A stretch of 64,000 bases of DNA from contig JACRDF010000010.1 of the NCBI GenBank assembly GCA_016212925.1, positions 248,001-312,000 on the forward strand, in the 5' to 3' direction. Both the position numbers and the translations under genes were made by a program. The DNA comes from Desulfomonile tiedjei (GTDB lineage Bacteria > Desulfobacterota > Desulfomonilia > Desulfomonilales > Desulfomonilaceae). The notes beneath the pieces were generated by a model. The model was given only the letters and a program-made list of their open reading frames with translations. It did no database searches and was not told where the DNA came from. Of this stretch, positions 35,807 to 44,671 are shown one piece after another; the stretch's first letter is position 1; each line of letters opens with the position of its first letter.

Positions 35807-36532
35807 TCAGGCCGCAGGCGCGGAACGGTGACTCTTGAGGACCTGCCGAACCTCATCGTCCGACATGTCCGAGAAGCGGCTGTAAAACGATGCGACCGCG
35901 AACGGCGGAAAATCCTGTGCAATCAAGCAATGGATAACGTCAAAGTAAGGCGTAACCTTTGTTACCGAATCAGCGGGTGAGACCGGCACGCAAAGTGTAA
36001 TAGACCTGGGACCGAGCGCTCGAATCATCTTTGCCGCTGCCATGGCAGTGTAGCCTGTGGCCAGGCCGTCGTCTACCAAGTAAACGTCCTTGCCTCGTAT
36101 TTCCGGAGGATCTACGGTCCCGCGATATTCACGGGCACGACGCCGAACTTCTTCGGCCACTTCTTCGGATATTGACTCTATTTCCAAGTCGGAAAGACGA
36201 AAGTGCTGCACCATTCGTGTGTTCAGTATTCGGCTCCCGTCGATGGCCACGGCCCCAAAGCCTGCCTCGGGAGAACTCGGCAACGGGAGTTTTCTCACAA
36301 GCGCGAGGTCGAGCGGAGCTTCGAGATAGTCCGCAATCGCAGCTCCCACAGGGACGCCACCCCGCGGCAAGGCCAGGACAAACGAGTTCGCTTGCGGTCC
36401 GCGGTTCAACTCCTTCACCAGTTCCAGGCCTGCGTGGTAGCGGTCCCGAAACGCAGGGAACGGCCCGGAAACTCGCCTGTAAATATGGACCTTCGTATCG
36501 GGTATGTACTCGACCACGGCAGTACTCCGCAT
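35807..36532 (-). CDS. phosphoribosyltransferase-domain protein
   Basis: A 241-residue type I phosphoribosyltransferase fold. The PRPP-binding signature VYLVDDGLATGYTAMAA lies near residue 150, with the upstream LALPRGGVPVGAAIADYL loop. Proteins of this kind are often annotated as erythromycin-esterase-neighbour or predicted phosphoribosyltransferases. The nucleobase substrate is unknown. Flanked on both sides by GGTGCCAC repeats. Confidence 0.85.
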   Translation of the reverse strand: MRSTAVVEYIPDTKVHIYRRVSGPFPAFRDRYHAGLELVKELNRGPQANSFVLALPRGGVPVGAAIADYLEAPLDLALVRKLPLPSSPEAGFGAVAIDGSRILNTRMVQHFRLSDLEIESISEEVAEEVRRRAREYRGTVDPPEIRGKDVYLVDDGLATGYTAMAAAKMIRALGPRSITLCVPVSPADSVTKVTPYFDVIHCLIAQDFPPFAVASFYSRFSDMSDDEVRQVLKSHRSAPAA

Positions 36533-36603
36533 GTCCTCGTCTGAAAAGGCCTTTCATAACAGGTCGCTTTCAGACGGTGAAGACGACTTTAGATCAAAAA
36601 CAG

Positions 36604-36692
36604 CACTGACCTGGGAACCAGGTCAGTGGCACCCAACAGCCAAGCAACATCGGCCAGGGGGTGCCACGGACCTGGGCTTTGGGAGGTCCGTG
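36604..36692. repeat. GGTGCCAC-family double hairpin
   Basis: Same design as 35648-35735: arms CACTGACCTGG/CCAGGTCAGTG, then GGCACCC, spacer, GGGTGCC and a hairpin CACGGACCT/AGGTCCGTG. The two copies bracket the phosphoribosyltransferase gene. Confidence 0.7.
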
Positions 36693-36746
36693 TTTGACCG
36701 CAAATGGCGCATATGTCCGTTCCCGAAATAGTGTCCGTTTCACATC

Positions 36747-36816
36747 GGGTGCCACTGCCGGCTCGTCCAGCAGTGTTTTTTCTTGCAAACGCACTGCTGA
36801 GCCGGGAGTGGCACCC
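36747..36816. repeat. GGTGCCAC-family foldback
   Basis: Outer arms GGGTGCCACT and AGTGGCACCC enclose inner sequences GCCGGCTCGTCCAGCAGTG and CACTGCTGAGCCGG that pair imperfectly. A variant of the same family as 17131 and 41035. Confidence 0.65.
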
Positions 36817-36887
36817 CAGCAACAACCCTTGCGCTGCTGCGGCAAACGGTTTAATCAACCAACGATACTATCGGCCGTCTATTATTG

Positions 36888-37061
36888 TTAGACAACAAGA
36901 CCGGGATCTGATTCCTCTTCCGGCGTAGTCTGTTCGCGGCAGGCGTTACGGCTGGATTCCTTCTTCTTGTCCTTGTGGGGTCCACCCTTGCAATGGGTGA
37001 CCATAACAGGGACCAGAACATTCCTGGGTTTCGGTTTTCTCCTTTTCTTTCGAGGTTTCAC
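36888..37061 (-). CDS. possible small basic protein
   Basis: A 57-codon reading from GTG at 37061 encodes a strongly basic start (KPRKKRRKPKPRNVLVPVMV) followed by THCKGGPHKDKKKE and an acidic end. The switch from a Lys/Arg-rich to a structured-looking stretch and the two Cys suggest a real small nucleic-acid-binding protein, but there is no homologue I can name and no strong ribosome site. Overlapping readings in other frames look random. Confidence 0.3.
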   Translation of the reverse strand: MKPRKKRRKPKPRNVLVPVMVTHCKGGPHKDKKKESSRNACREQTTPEEESDPGLVV

Positions 37062-37286
37062 GTCGTCTACTCCACAGGTGCGGCGTTCGTCTCATGCCTT
37101 GAACTTGATCCCCACTCTTCTCCGCGTTCGTTTCATGCCCCCGCTGACACTCTTGGCGAGACTCGCGGGCCTTAAGTTTCGGGACGCGCGAACCCTTTGG
37201 CCGAATCATGATTTACATGCAATCGTGCCGGCCGGCGCAGTGTTTTCATGGGCAAGAAGGTTCGAGAATCCTGGGTGTCCGCCGTC

Positions 37287-37580
37287 CTATTTGGGCTTTA
37301 TCTTCTCGGCCAGAGACTCAAGCGTTTTGGCCAGAAGCGATCTCGTCTCGTTGGAAGATTTGCCGGCGACCTCAACCACCACCGACGCCATCTCTAAGAT
37401 CTTGCCCTTGGCTTCTCCGGCCAATGGCTCCAAGGTCTTCCTCAACGACTCCGTAAGCCTCTGTGCCTCTCCCAGTGGATCTTCGAGAACCGACTTGGAA
37501 GAGGTCGAAGCGGGCCGCCAATCGCTGAAAGGCTCGTATTTTCTTTTCCAAAGTTCCGGTCCCTCACCTGTGCTGTTCAT
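37287..37580 (-). CDS. small helical hypothetical protein
   Basis: A 97-residue soluble protein with an amphipathic helical C-terminal half (EAQRLTESLRKTLEPLAGEA, then EMASVVVEVAGKSSNETRSL). Not recognised. GGAGAGG seven bases before the ATG at 37580 supports translation. It stands alone; the spaces on both sides hold no other gene. Confidence 0.5.
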   Translation of the reverse strand: MNSTGEGPELWKRKYEPFSDWRPASTSSKSVLEDPLGEAQRLTESLRKTLEPLAGEAKGKILEMASVVVEVAGKSSNETRSLLAKTLESLAEKIKPK

Positions 37581-37958
37581 AATCATCCTCTCCTTAGATA
37601 TTAGTGTCAGGAAACCCCTTACAAAGACGGTTTAACATAGAATGCTTTCTTGCGGTCCGAAAAGTTGCTCCGAGGCCTTCCCATTCCAAATTTCAGCCTC
37701 CACGTACTGCGACATCAAAGCAAGCGCGAAGTTTCATAGTCAGTTTCGTCAGGAATCGTATCGTTTATCGAATTAACATTTGAGGCGGCCTGGGGCCGCA
37801 CGCGTGGAGGCAGCCGGAACCAAATCGCCGAACCTGAAGTCCTAAATAGAAAGGTGCAGCAATCATTGGCAATTGCCGCATACTATTTACACAGACACCG
37901 ATACATGGGAATGAACAACCAAGGAGTATTCGCTCATGATACGTGATAGGGGGTGCAG
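37581..37958. other. intergenic region before the FecR/Q-rich gene
   Basis: No gene, repeat family or recognised promoter could be supported. It probably carries divergent promoters for the genes at 37580 and 37959. Confidence 0.4.
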
Positions 37959-40900
37959 ATGCATAGTTTGATAGGCGCTGGTCATAAACACATTGTAGCA
38001 GCGGTTCTCACAGCGGTTTTAATGGCCATTTCCTGGAGTTGTCCGCCAACGTCCCTTTCCCAGAGCGGCGGAGGACCGAGCGCGACTGTAGCGGCAATTC
38101 AAGGCGAAGGTGAAGTGACCCTGGAAGGGCGGGAAGAGTCGCAGAAACTGCGAAGCGGGGATACGGTCCAGGCCTGGAATAGCATAAGCACCGGCGAAAA
38201 CAGTAGGCTGTTTCTGAATTGGGACAATGGCGTCGGGACCTCGATGGGAGACTTCTCTTCTCTCTTTCTCTCACGGGGACAGACAGCGACAGGCGAAAGC
38301 GATATCTTTCAAGTCGTTGAAGGAATTGTGCGAGTCGCAACCGGCCGGTCAGGAGGGGCTGCTCCATATTCCCTTGTGACGCCGGTGGCTTTGATAGAAC
38401 CGGCAGCGTTCGATCAACCCGCGGATTTCATCGTAGAGGTGTACGATTCATCAACAACCGTGCTTACTGTGGTGGCCGGCGACTTGAGGGTCAGCAATCT
38501 CTCAACAGGTGATTCCAAGGAACAAATAGTATCCCAGTGCCAAACCGTTTATATTGAGCAAGGAAAGGCCCGCCTCGAAGCGCTTGCGTCGTCTTTGGAG
38601 GACGTGAACAGGCTGATCGGCCAAACAACTCTCCCCGGGACGATCCTCGCTACCAAGGAACCCTGCGCCATCGCGGCCGAAGTTCAGCCCGCGCCTCTCC
38701 CGCCCCGTGTCACGCAGCCCGAGCCGCTTACTACGTACGCGTATCCGTCTACACCCGAGTATTATGTTGAAGACTGGGACGAATACGATTTCTACCCCTA
38801 TGAGGAAATCACCGTGTTGCCTCCAAGGCCGGGTATTGGCTGTGTCATTGTTGTTCCCGGGATTGGAGAGTATGTAATCCCATTGTCGTACTTCGACGGC
38901 TGGGTCTACGATCCGGGTGTTGTGGTAGTTTGGGCAAGGCGTTTCTTCTTGGAACGCCTGGTTTACAACGACTGGGATTATCTCAGAGGCCTGCGCGCTC
39001 GCCAGCGCCATCTCCACCATGCCATGTATCTGGCCCAATTGGGTCGAAATCCGGCATTATTGCGGCAGGCCCGCAACGAACTTGACTTCTTGAACCTCCG
39101 AACCAACTGGCTGGGTGGCAGGCTCCGCCGCCTGGAAGGAAGAGTTGCCGGCCTGCAACACCAGGAACAGCAGTTGGCCCCTCGCTTGCCCAGAGGCTTG
39201 AATCTGAACAACGCCCTGGCTCAATCCTTCACTTCGCCCGCGAACCTGGCCGCAATGAACAAGCTGCAACAAAGGCTGAGAACGGACCGGGAGGTCCAAA
39301 ATCGACTGGTAAACGTTGCAGGCAACGAGCTTGCAGGCCTGCGATCCCAACTGGCCAGGGAGAAAGATCCGCAAAAGCGTCTGGCCTTACGGAACGATTT
39401 GGCACGGTTCAGAAGCGACGTTGCTGAAGGCAAATTGCCCATTTCACCGAAGCAATCCGACCTCAGGAACCTTGTTACGCAGCTTTCCAAAGAAAAGAAC
39501 CCAAACTCCCAGGAAAAAATCCAGAAACAACTCTTAGGGCGGCTGGACAGAACCGAAGCCGCGCGTATGCCCGAGGCCCTTGATCCGACCAGGTTGACCG
39601 CCCTGAAGCAGGACCTGACCAAATTCCCCAATCCTGCAAAGCGGAGCGATCTTGAAAACCAGGTTACACAACTCCAACAGTCAGTGCAGGCAGGACAACA
39701 GGTCGAAGCCAACCGGCGCAGAGCTGAGGAGCTTGCCGCTCAAGCTGCCAGGGAAAGGAATCCCGAAAAGCAAAAAGAGCTTATAGGCAAAATGCAGGAG
39801 CTGTCCACGCCATTGGCCATAGTAGGTGGGGCCGCAGTGGGCGCGGGCGCGATGAAGCTGATGCAGCAGCGCCAGCAACACCTTGAGCAACAAATCTCAG
39901 GTGAGAAAGACAGAGAAAAGCGAGCAACCCTTCAACAGAGCCTGGAGGACCTGAAGAAACGGCAAACCGACCTGCAAAAACAGGAACAGCTCAAGAAACC
40001 ACAGGAACTTCAGCGCATGCCTGGAGTGGTTCCTCCGACACAACTTGAGCTGAAGAAGCTGCAACAACTGGACCTCCGTAAGCAACAAGAAGAAAAGCGC
40101 ACCTTGCAACTGCAACAAAAGCAACAGGAACGGGAACAACAGTTGCAGTTGAGGAAACAGCAACAGGAGGACCGAGCGAAGGCGCTTCAGCAGCGGCGAT
40201 TGGAACAGGAGGACCGAGCGAAGGCGCTTCAGCAGCGGCGATTGGAACAGGAGGACCGTAAGAAACAGCTTCAGATTCAACAGGAGCAACTGCGTTTGAA
40301 AGGACAGCAGGAGCAGGAAGGGCTGAAGCTGCAAAAACAGGAACAACTGCGTCTGAAGGGACAGCAAGAGCAGGAACGCCTGAAGCTCCAGCAACAAGAC
40401 CGTGAAAAACAAATCCAGCAACAACGTCTGAAGCAACAGGATCAGGAGAAGGTGCTTCAACAGCGGCGCTTGGACCAAGAGCAGCAGAAAAAACAAAGTG
40501 AAGAGTTGAAACGCCAACAGCAACTTCGGCTACAGCAAGACCGCTCGGGTCAGGAGCAGGAGCGCATCCGCCAGCAGCAGTTGAAGCTTCAAGAGGACAA
40601 GTCGCGGCAGCAGCAGTTCAAGCTGCAGCAAGATCAGTCTCGGCAGCAACAGTTGAAACTTCAGCAGGAACAATCTCGCCAACAACAGTTGAAGCTTCAG
40701 GAGGACAAGGCGCGCCAGCAGCAGCAGTTAAAGCTTCAGCAAGACCAGTCACGCCAACAGCAGTTGAAACTGCAACAACAGCAACAACAGCAACAGCAGC
40801 AGCTGCAACAGCAACAGATGAAGCAACAGCAAGAGCAGGCTCGGCAGCAACAATTGAAACTGCAGCAGGATCAGGCCCGTCAACAACAGTTGAGGCAGCA

Positions 40901-40979
40901 ACAACAACAGCAGCAACTACAGCAGCAGCAGCGCCTCAAGCAACTCCAAGAGGAGGAAGCGAAGAAGCTAAAGAAGTAA
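37959..40979 (+). CDS. large exported FecR-like protein with glutamine-rich C-terminus
   Basis: About 1006 residues. An N-terminal hydrophobic export segment (AAVLTAVLMAISWSCPP) is followed by a FecR-like domain (residues about 50-200: GEVTLEGREESQKLRSGDTV, SSLFLSRGQTATGESD). A Tyr/Pro-rich acidic stretch (YYVEDWDEYDFYPYEE) leads to a long helical, coiled-coil region. From about residue 680 to the end the protein is almost only Q, K, L, R and E, with runs such as LKLQQQQQQQQQQLQQQQ. Such a tail is extreme for a bacterium and may form a long coiled coil or a prion-like assembly in the periplasm. I know no family with this full layout. An AGGGGG site favours the ATG at 37959 over a GTG two codons upstream. 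Confidence 0.8.
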   Translation: MHSLIGAGHKHIVAAVLTAVLMAISWSCPPTSLSQSGGGPSATVAAIQGEGEVTLEGREESQKLRSGDTVQAWNSISTGENSRLFLNWDNGVGTSMGDFSSLFLSRGQTATGESDIFQVVEGIVRVATGRSGGAAPYSLVTPVALIEPAAFDQPADFIVEVYDSSTTVLTVVAGDLRVSNLSTGDSKEQIVSQCQTVYIEQGKARLEALASSLEDVNRLIGQTTLPGTILATKEPCAIAAEVQPAPLPPRVTQPEPLTTYAYPSTPEYYVEDWDEYDFYPYEEITVLPPRPGIGCVIVVPGIGEYVIPLSYFDGWVYDPGVVVVWARRFFLERLVYNDWDYLRGLRARQRHLHHAMYLAQLGRNPALLRQARNELDFLNLRTNWLGGRLRRLEGRVAGLQHQEQQLAPRLPRGLNLNNALAQSFTSPANLAAMNKLQQRLRTDREVQNRLVNVAGNELAGLRSQLAREKDPQKRLALRNDLARFRSDVAEGKLPISPKQSDLRNLVTQLSKEKNPNSQEKIQKQLLGRLDRTEAARMPEALDPTRLTALKQDLTKFPNPAKRSDLENQVTQLQQSVQAGQQVEANRRRAEELAAQAARERNPEKQKELIGKMQELSTPLAIVGGAAVGAGAMKLMQQRQQHLEQQISGEKDREKRATLQQSLEDLKKRQTDLQKQEQLKKPQELQRMPGVVPPTQLELKKLQQLDLRKQQEEKRTLQLQQKQQEREQQLQLRKQQQEDRAKALQQRRLEQEDRAKALQQRRLEQEDRKKQLQIQQEQLRLKGQQEQEGLKLQKQEQLRLKGQQEQERLKLQQQDREKQIQQQRLKQQDQEKVLQQRRLDQEQQKKQSEELKRQQQLRLQQDRSGQEQERIRQQQLKLQEDKSRQQQFKLQQDQSRQQQLKLQQEQSRQQQLKLQEDKARQQQQLKLQQDQSRQQQLKLQQQQQQQQQQLQQQQMKQQQEQARQQQLKLQQDQARQQQLRQQQQQQQLQQQQRLKQLQEEEAKKLKK
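40170..40253 (+). repeat. perfect 42 bp tandem duplication inside the Q-rich gene
   Basis: Two exact copies of a 42-base unit (40170-40211 and 40212-40253), each encoding DRAKALQQRRLEQE, with a partial third copy. It keeps the reading frame and shows recent slippage growth of the tail. Confidence 0.85.
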
Positions 40980-41034
40980 TATTACGCACTTTAATGTTAT
41001 GGTAGCTCTCGAAAATGAACGCGGATTAACTTCT

Positions 41035-41168
41035 GGGTGCCACTGCTGGCTTGTCCAGCAGTGCGACGCCATTCGGGAACAGCTCTTGGGGAAAGCTATA
41101 GTAGCCCCTTCTGTCAAGCGATGCCTTCTGTATTGGGTGCCACGGACCTGGGCCTTACCAGGTCCGTG
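41035..41168. repeat. GGTGCCAC-family hairpins
   Basis: GGGTGC then CACTGCTGG-CTTGT-CCAGCAGTG (41041-41063), a spacer, and TTGGGTGC then CACGGACCTGG...CCAGGTCCGTG (to 41168). Same building blocks as the copies at 35648 and 36604, but here both GGGTGCC units point the same way. Confidence 0.65.
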
Positions 41169-41290
41169 CTTCCCGCCGTTTCTATCGCCACGATAACTCG
41201 GAAGATTCCCTGTTTTGCCGTACCATCGGCTCGCTTTTCAATTTGGTGTTCAATTCTGGGGACAACCTCACTGTTTTTCAAAAACGCCGG

Positions 41291-41318
41291 CACGGACCTG
41301 GCGGAGCCCAGGTCCGTG
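41291..41318. repeat. CACGGACCTGG hairpin fragment
   Basis: CACGGACCTGG-CGGAG-CCCAGGTCCGTG, a single hairpin of the GGTGCCAC family. Further on, GGGCACGGCACGCCGTGCCC at about 41411-41430 is another short palindrome. The 565-base gap between the Q-rich gene and the SGNH gene holds only such repeats. Confidence 0.6.
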
Positions 41319-41544
41319 ACACCCGGGAGTAAATCCGTGATAACTTTCGAGAACTGCTACAGATAACCTCTGGCCCCCTTGGACCGAGGAACAGTCCCGG
41401 ATTGAGGTAGGGGCACGGCACGCCGTGCCCTTTACTCATTTCATTTTGCCTGGGTAGGACGTGGTAACCCCGTGTGGAACGCGGTGGAACCGCATCGCTC
41501 GCGGCAAAAAAATCGGGCACCTTGATCGACTCTGTTCCCGTTGA

Positions 41545-42621
41545 TCACTGCCTGCTGCGTGCTTGCAGCAGGTCATCGCAATTCAATCCCGTGACACGAG
41601 CAAGATGTTTGGCAATCAGGTCAGCTGCTAAAGCATTGCCGGCAATATTCCAATGGGTGTCTTGAGGCTTGTACACACGCTTCTGAAGCGTCGCCTGCTT
41701 AAATGCCTCCAATAGGTCCAGGTACTTAACGGATATTTTGTCGAATCCCGAAGCCAACAATCGGTTCGGGATCTCAAAGTCGTAATCTGAAGGATTACCA
41801 TCCAGGGCTTTGACAACTTCGGCTTGAAGCCCTGCGTTAACTTGAAGCTCATCAGGAATTACCACAATCAAAAGATCGATTTTGCGATCATCGCAGACAT
41901 CTTTGATTGCACGTACGCATCTCATAGCTTCAACGACCCCTGCGGTTAGTTCTTTGCTGTCTTTCCTGAAAAACACGCTACGTTTCTTCTCAATTTTAGT
42001 GAAGGCTTCCGGATTGAAAGAAGGGCAGTCATCGCAATACTGACTGCCGGGAACGTGGCGGGGATCGTTGGCGGAGCCTTTGTGAGCGGCATACAAGCTT
42101 CTTACGGCCCGGACTGTATAGGAATGCAGCCAGGGTCTGGTCGATTCCGCTATTTTCAGGTCATTGCCCAGGAATAGATTGATTACTACAAGGTTTGGCG
42201 ACAGGTCCAGCCCTTCATTTTTGAGCAGAGCCAAATAGTGCTCTGGTTGCATGTCCGCGATTCCCATGTTTATGACTTCATAATCCCCGCACCTCTTAAG
42301 GTTTTGTCCCAACAGTGTGAGGTAATTATATCGATAAGGAACTACTCCGTAAGCAAAGGAATCCCCTATGCCGATAATTCTATAGACTCCCGGCGCCTTA
42401 TTTTGAGCGAATTCAACGTCCTTATATCCTCGTGAGTTGAGCTGAAAATCATAGTCTTTGGAATATGGTTTTCCGCGCCACATATTGTACGCATAGTCCT
42501 TGTACGACAGGCCCGGTACAATCGAAGGCAATGTTCTGAGGGCAATTTCCAGGAGCGCAAAAGAAATGCATAAGACCACTATTGTTTGTTTCAGCAGTAT
42601 TTTTGCTCTGCTCGGAATCAT
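41545..42621 (-). CDS. SGNH-hydrolase-like protein, membrane anchored
   Basis: A 358-residue protein with an N-terminal membrane anchor (TIVVLCISFALLEIALR). Catalytic motifs of the SGNH/GDSL fold are visible: IIGIGDSFAYG with the Ser near residue 88, an Asn in INLFLGND, and the C-terminal DTHWNIAGN with the Asp/His pair. The combination of a membrane anchor and DTHWN resembles AlgX/AlgJ-type O-acetyltransferase domains acting on surface polysaccharides in the periplasm. The substrate is unknown. Confidence 0.8.
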   Translation of the reverse strand: MIPSRAKILLKQTIVVLCISFALLEIALRTLPSIVPGLSYKDYAYNMWRGKPYSKDYDFQLNSRGYKDVEFAQNKAPGVYRIIGIGDSFAYGVVPYRYNYLTLLGQNLKRCGDYEVINMGIADMQPEHYLALLKNEGLDLSPNLVVINLFLGNDLKIAESTRPWLHSYTVRAVRSLYAAHKGSANDPRHVPGSQYCDDCPSFNPEAFTKIEKKRSVFFRKDSKELTAGVVEAMRCVRAIKDVCDDRKIDLLIVVIPDELQVNAGLQAEVVKALDGNPSDYDFEIPNRLLASGFDKISVKYLDLLEAFKQATLQKRVYKPQDTHWNIAGNALAADLIAKHLARVTGLNCDDLLQARSRQ

Positions 42622-42863
42622 CTGCGCTCCATGCGTGCCTCGTATGCCCGTCCCCAGTCAAGCATACTCACGTGCGTTGACGCTTTAGAACCGTTTGTAG
42701 CGCCCCTGCCGCAGAGTCCGCAAGGTTCCAGGTCCCGCTTCATCGGCTGCAGCACTACCGACAAGACATGGCGGTCCATATAATTGACCATGTACAGGAG
42801 GGAGCAGACAATCAGAATAAAGTGCGCGTTCCATCCACCTGTTTTATAAATGCCCTCTTTCAT
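42618..42863 (-). pseudogene. truncated MFS transporter (N-terminal fragment)
   Basis: The first about 46 residues (MKEGIYKTGGWNAHFILIVC, then SLLYMVNYMDRHVLSVVL) match the first helix of major facilitator sugar-acid transporters, including the NYMDR-type motif. After MKRDLEP the reading becomes unrelated and ends 3 bases into the next gene. The remaining 11 helices are absent. It sits beside the UxaA-family genes, so it was probably their substrate transporter before deletion. Confidence 0.65.
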
Positions 42864-42900
42864 TTTTGTTGGCTTTCAGCGGAATCGTCGGATTTTGAAA

Positions 42901-44061
42901 TTAGAATGGCGGATAAACGGTCATGAAGGTGAAGACATCCATGCCATTTGTTTCTGCTTTGGTTTTTTCACCGTTGATCACCCGGATCATCAAATCAACC
43001 ATCTCCGAGCGTAAGCCGTTGAGCGACTCGCCTTCCAGCATCCTCCCGGCGTTGATATCCATATCGTCCGACATGGCTTCATAGGTCCGGGAATTGCTGG
43101 ACACCTTGATTACCGGCATAATCGGGAATCCGGCCGGTGTTCCTCTTCCGGTGGAAAAGAGCATGATCTGGGAACCGCTGGCGGCCAATCCAGCCATAGA
43201 GTCTCCATCATATCCGGGCCCATCCTGCAAAATAAGACCTCTTTCAGTGGGTGCCTCACCATAATCCACGATCTGATTGATTGCAGTGGATCCGCCTTTG
43301 AAAATACAACCCATGGATTTTTCCGCGATCGTGCTCATGCCTCCGTCCATATTTCCCGGAGAAATTACCAAACTGGCCATAGGGCCCATGACATCGTGCG
43401 TCAGTTTTTCCGCGTCCTCGACCATCTTCCCGATCCGTTCGGCGACTTGCTCGTTTTTTGCTCGCCGCTTCAGTATATGATCCGTCCCGATCATCTCGGT
43501 GTTTTCACCGAAAATGACCGTGGCGCCATTCCCCACCAACAGGTCTGACACAGCTCCTAAGGCCACGTTCGCGGTTACACCCGACATGGCATCGGAACCG
43601 CCGCATTCCATGGCGACCATTAGTTTCTCCCATGGCATCGGAACACGTTCTTGATTCCTGATCTCGTCCACGATTCGCCGGGCCGCGGCGGTTCCCTTCT
43701 GCGCTGTTTTCAGAGACCCACCGTCCTCCTGAACATTAAAAATCTCCACAGGCTTCCCCGCATCCTTTAAAAGCGGAGCCAGATTTTTCGTGTTGGAAAC
43801 CTCGCAGCCCAAGCCAATGAGGACCACTCCTCCTACATTGGGATGGAGCACCATTCCGGAGAGGATTTGAAAAAGAATCCGAAGTTCTTTTGGCCCCCCC
43901 CGGCCGCATCCATGAGCGTGGGTAATCCCAACCGCATCGGGCACATCCCTGATAATGCGCTGGACCACTCCGTTGACACAGGAGACGGTGGGCATAATCA
44001 AGACATGGTTGCGGACTCCGAAGTCTCCGTTCTTTCTTAGATATCCTGTTATTTCACTCAT
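42901..44061 (-). CDS. UxaA-family lyase, large subunit (altronate dehydratase or sulfolactate sulfo-lyase type)
   Basis: About 386 residues matching the C-terminal catalytic part of UxaA, an iron-dependent lyase. Conserved cysteines lie in THAHGCGRGG, GLGCEVSN and AMECGGSDAMSG, and GRGTPAGFPIMPVIKV is the family end region. In E. coli UxaA the SAF domain and this part form one chain; here they are two genes, as in SuyA/SuyB sulfolactate sulfo-lyase and some altronate/galactarate dehydratases. Substrate cannot be decided. The ATG at 44061 overlaps the stop of the small subunit by 4 bases. A truncated MFS gene follows. Confidence 0.8.
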   Translation of the reverse strand: MSEITGYLRKNGDFGVRNHVLIMPTVSCVNGVVQRIIRDVPDAVGITHAHGCGRGGPKELRILFQILSGMVLHPNVGGVVLIGLGCEVSNTKNLAPLLKDAGKPVEIFNVQEDGGSLKTAQKGTAAARRIVDEIRNQERVPMPWEKLMVAMECGGSDAMSGVTANVALGAVSDLLVGNGATVIFGENTEMIGTDHILKRRAKNEQVAERIGKMVEDAEKLTHDVMGPMASLVISPGNMDGGMSTIAEKSMGCIFKGGSTAINQIVDYGEAPTERGLILQDGPGYDGDSMAGLAASGSQIMLFSTGRGTPAGFPIMPVIKVSSNSRTYEAMSDDMDINAGRMLEGESLNGLRSEMVDLMIRVINGEKTKAETNGMDVFTFMTVYPPF

Positions 44062-44330
44062 TTCTTCCACCGCTCGCTTTCCAGGTTATGTGTATGTACC
44101 CATTGTCCCTTTTTGATTTCCTGAGTGCTGATCGCTATGATCTCGCCGTATTTAATGATCTCTTCGCCGGCAGCGATGTCTTGTAAAGCAACCTTGTGAC
44201 TCGCCGGGATTTTCTCGAGAACGGTAAATGGCTCCAACCCTTTTGCCGCAGCTGTTTCTCCCTCCGAGAGCGTCATCAGCGCGACGGCCACGTTATCGCG
44301 GGAATTAATCACGATGATATTGTCTGTCAT
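44058..44330 (-). CDS. UxaA-family lyase, small SAF-domain subunit
   Basis: A 90-residue SAF-domain protein: NIIVINSRDNVAVALMTLSE, then IPASHKVALQDIAAGEEIIK and GQWVHTHNLES, matching the N-terminus of altronate dehydratase. AGGAGG stands before the ATG at 44330. It is coupled to the large subunit through ATGA. Confidence 0.82.
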   Translation of the reverse strand: MTDNIIVINSRDNVAVALMTLSEGETAAAKGLEPFTVLEKIPASHKVALQDIAAGEEIIKYGEIIAISTQEIKKGQWVHTHNLESERWKK

Positions 44331-44537
44331 ACGGCCTCCTTCTATAAATGAACGGTTCATTCAAGACCGACTGAATAAAAAGCAGCGCAAATCTTATGGC
44401 TTTGCACCGCGCTGATTCTGTAAATGCTTCGGAATGAAAGCGCTCACTGATGCATCCACGACTGCCTCTTCGGCCCTGTTCTGCGGCTTTTACATTCTTA
44501 AACCCGAAACAGCCACTAAGCGCGAACACGACAGCGA

Positions 44538-44639
44538 GTAGGATGTGGTGAGCGCAGCGAACCGCATCGTTCGCGGGAAAGAGTGGGGCGACGCGACCGA
44601 TGCGGTTCTCCCGCGAACCGCGGGATCACCGCATCCTAC
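44538..44639. repeat. GTAGGATGTGGTGA foldback repeat
   Basis: Starts GTAGGATGTGGTGAGCGCAG and ends GATCACCGCATCCTAC, an inverted pair, with inner ACCGCATCGTTCGCGGG and CCGATGCGGT pairing. It is the second copy of the repeat at 16964-17066 and is the main content of the 341-base gap before the next gene. Confidence 0.68.
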
Positions 44640-44671
44640 GGGGTCGACATAGTCAGTTTCCTCCAGATCAT

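Noticed and set aside
35648-36816. Possible CRISPR array
   Set aside because: Repeats are palindromic hairpins of unequal spacing flanking a gene, with no regular spacers and no cas genes.
39897-40523. Leucine-rich 208-codon minus-strand frame resembling a membrane protein
   Set aside because: The poly-Leu pattern is just the complement of CAG/CAA glutamine codons in the Q-rich tail.
42618-42863. Intact small membrane protein
   Set aside because: The sequence matches only the first helix of an MFS transporter and then loses all similarity, so a truncated gene is the better explanation.
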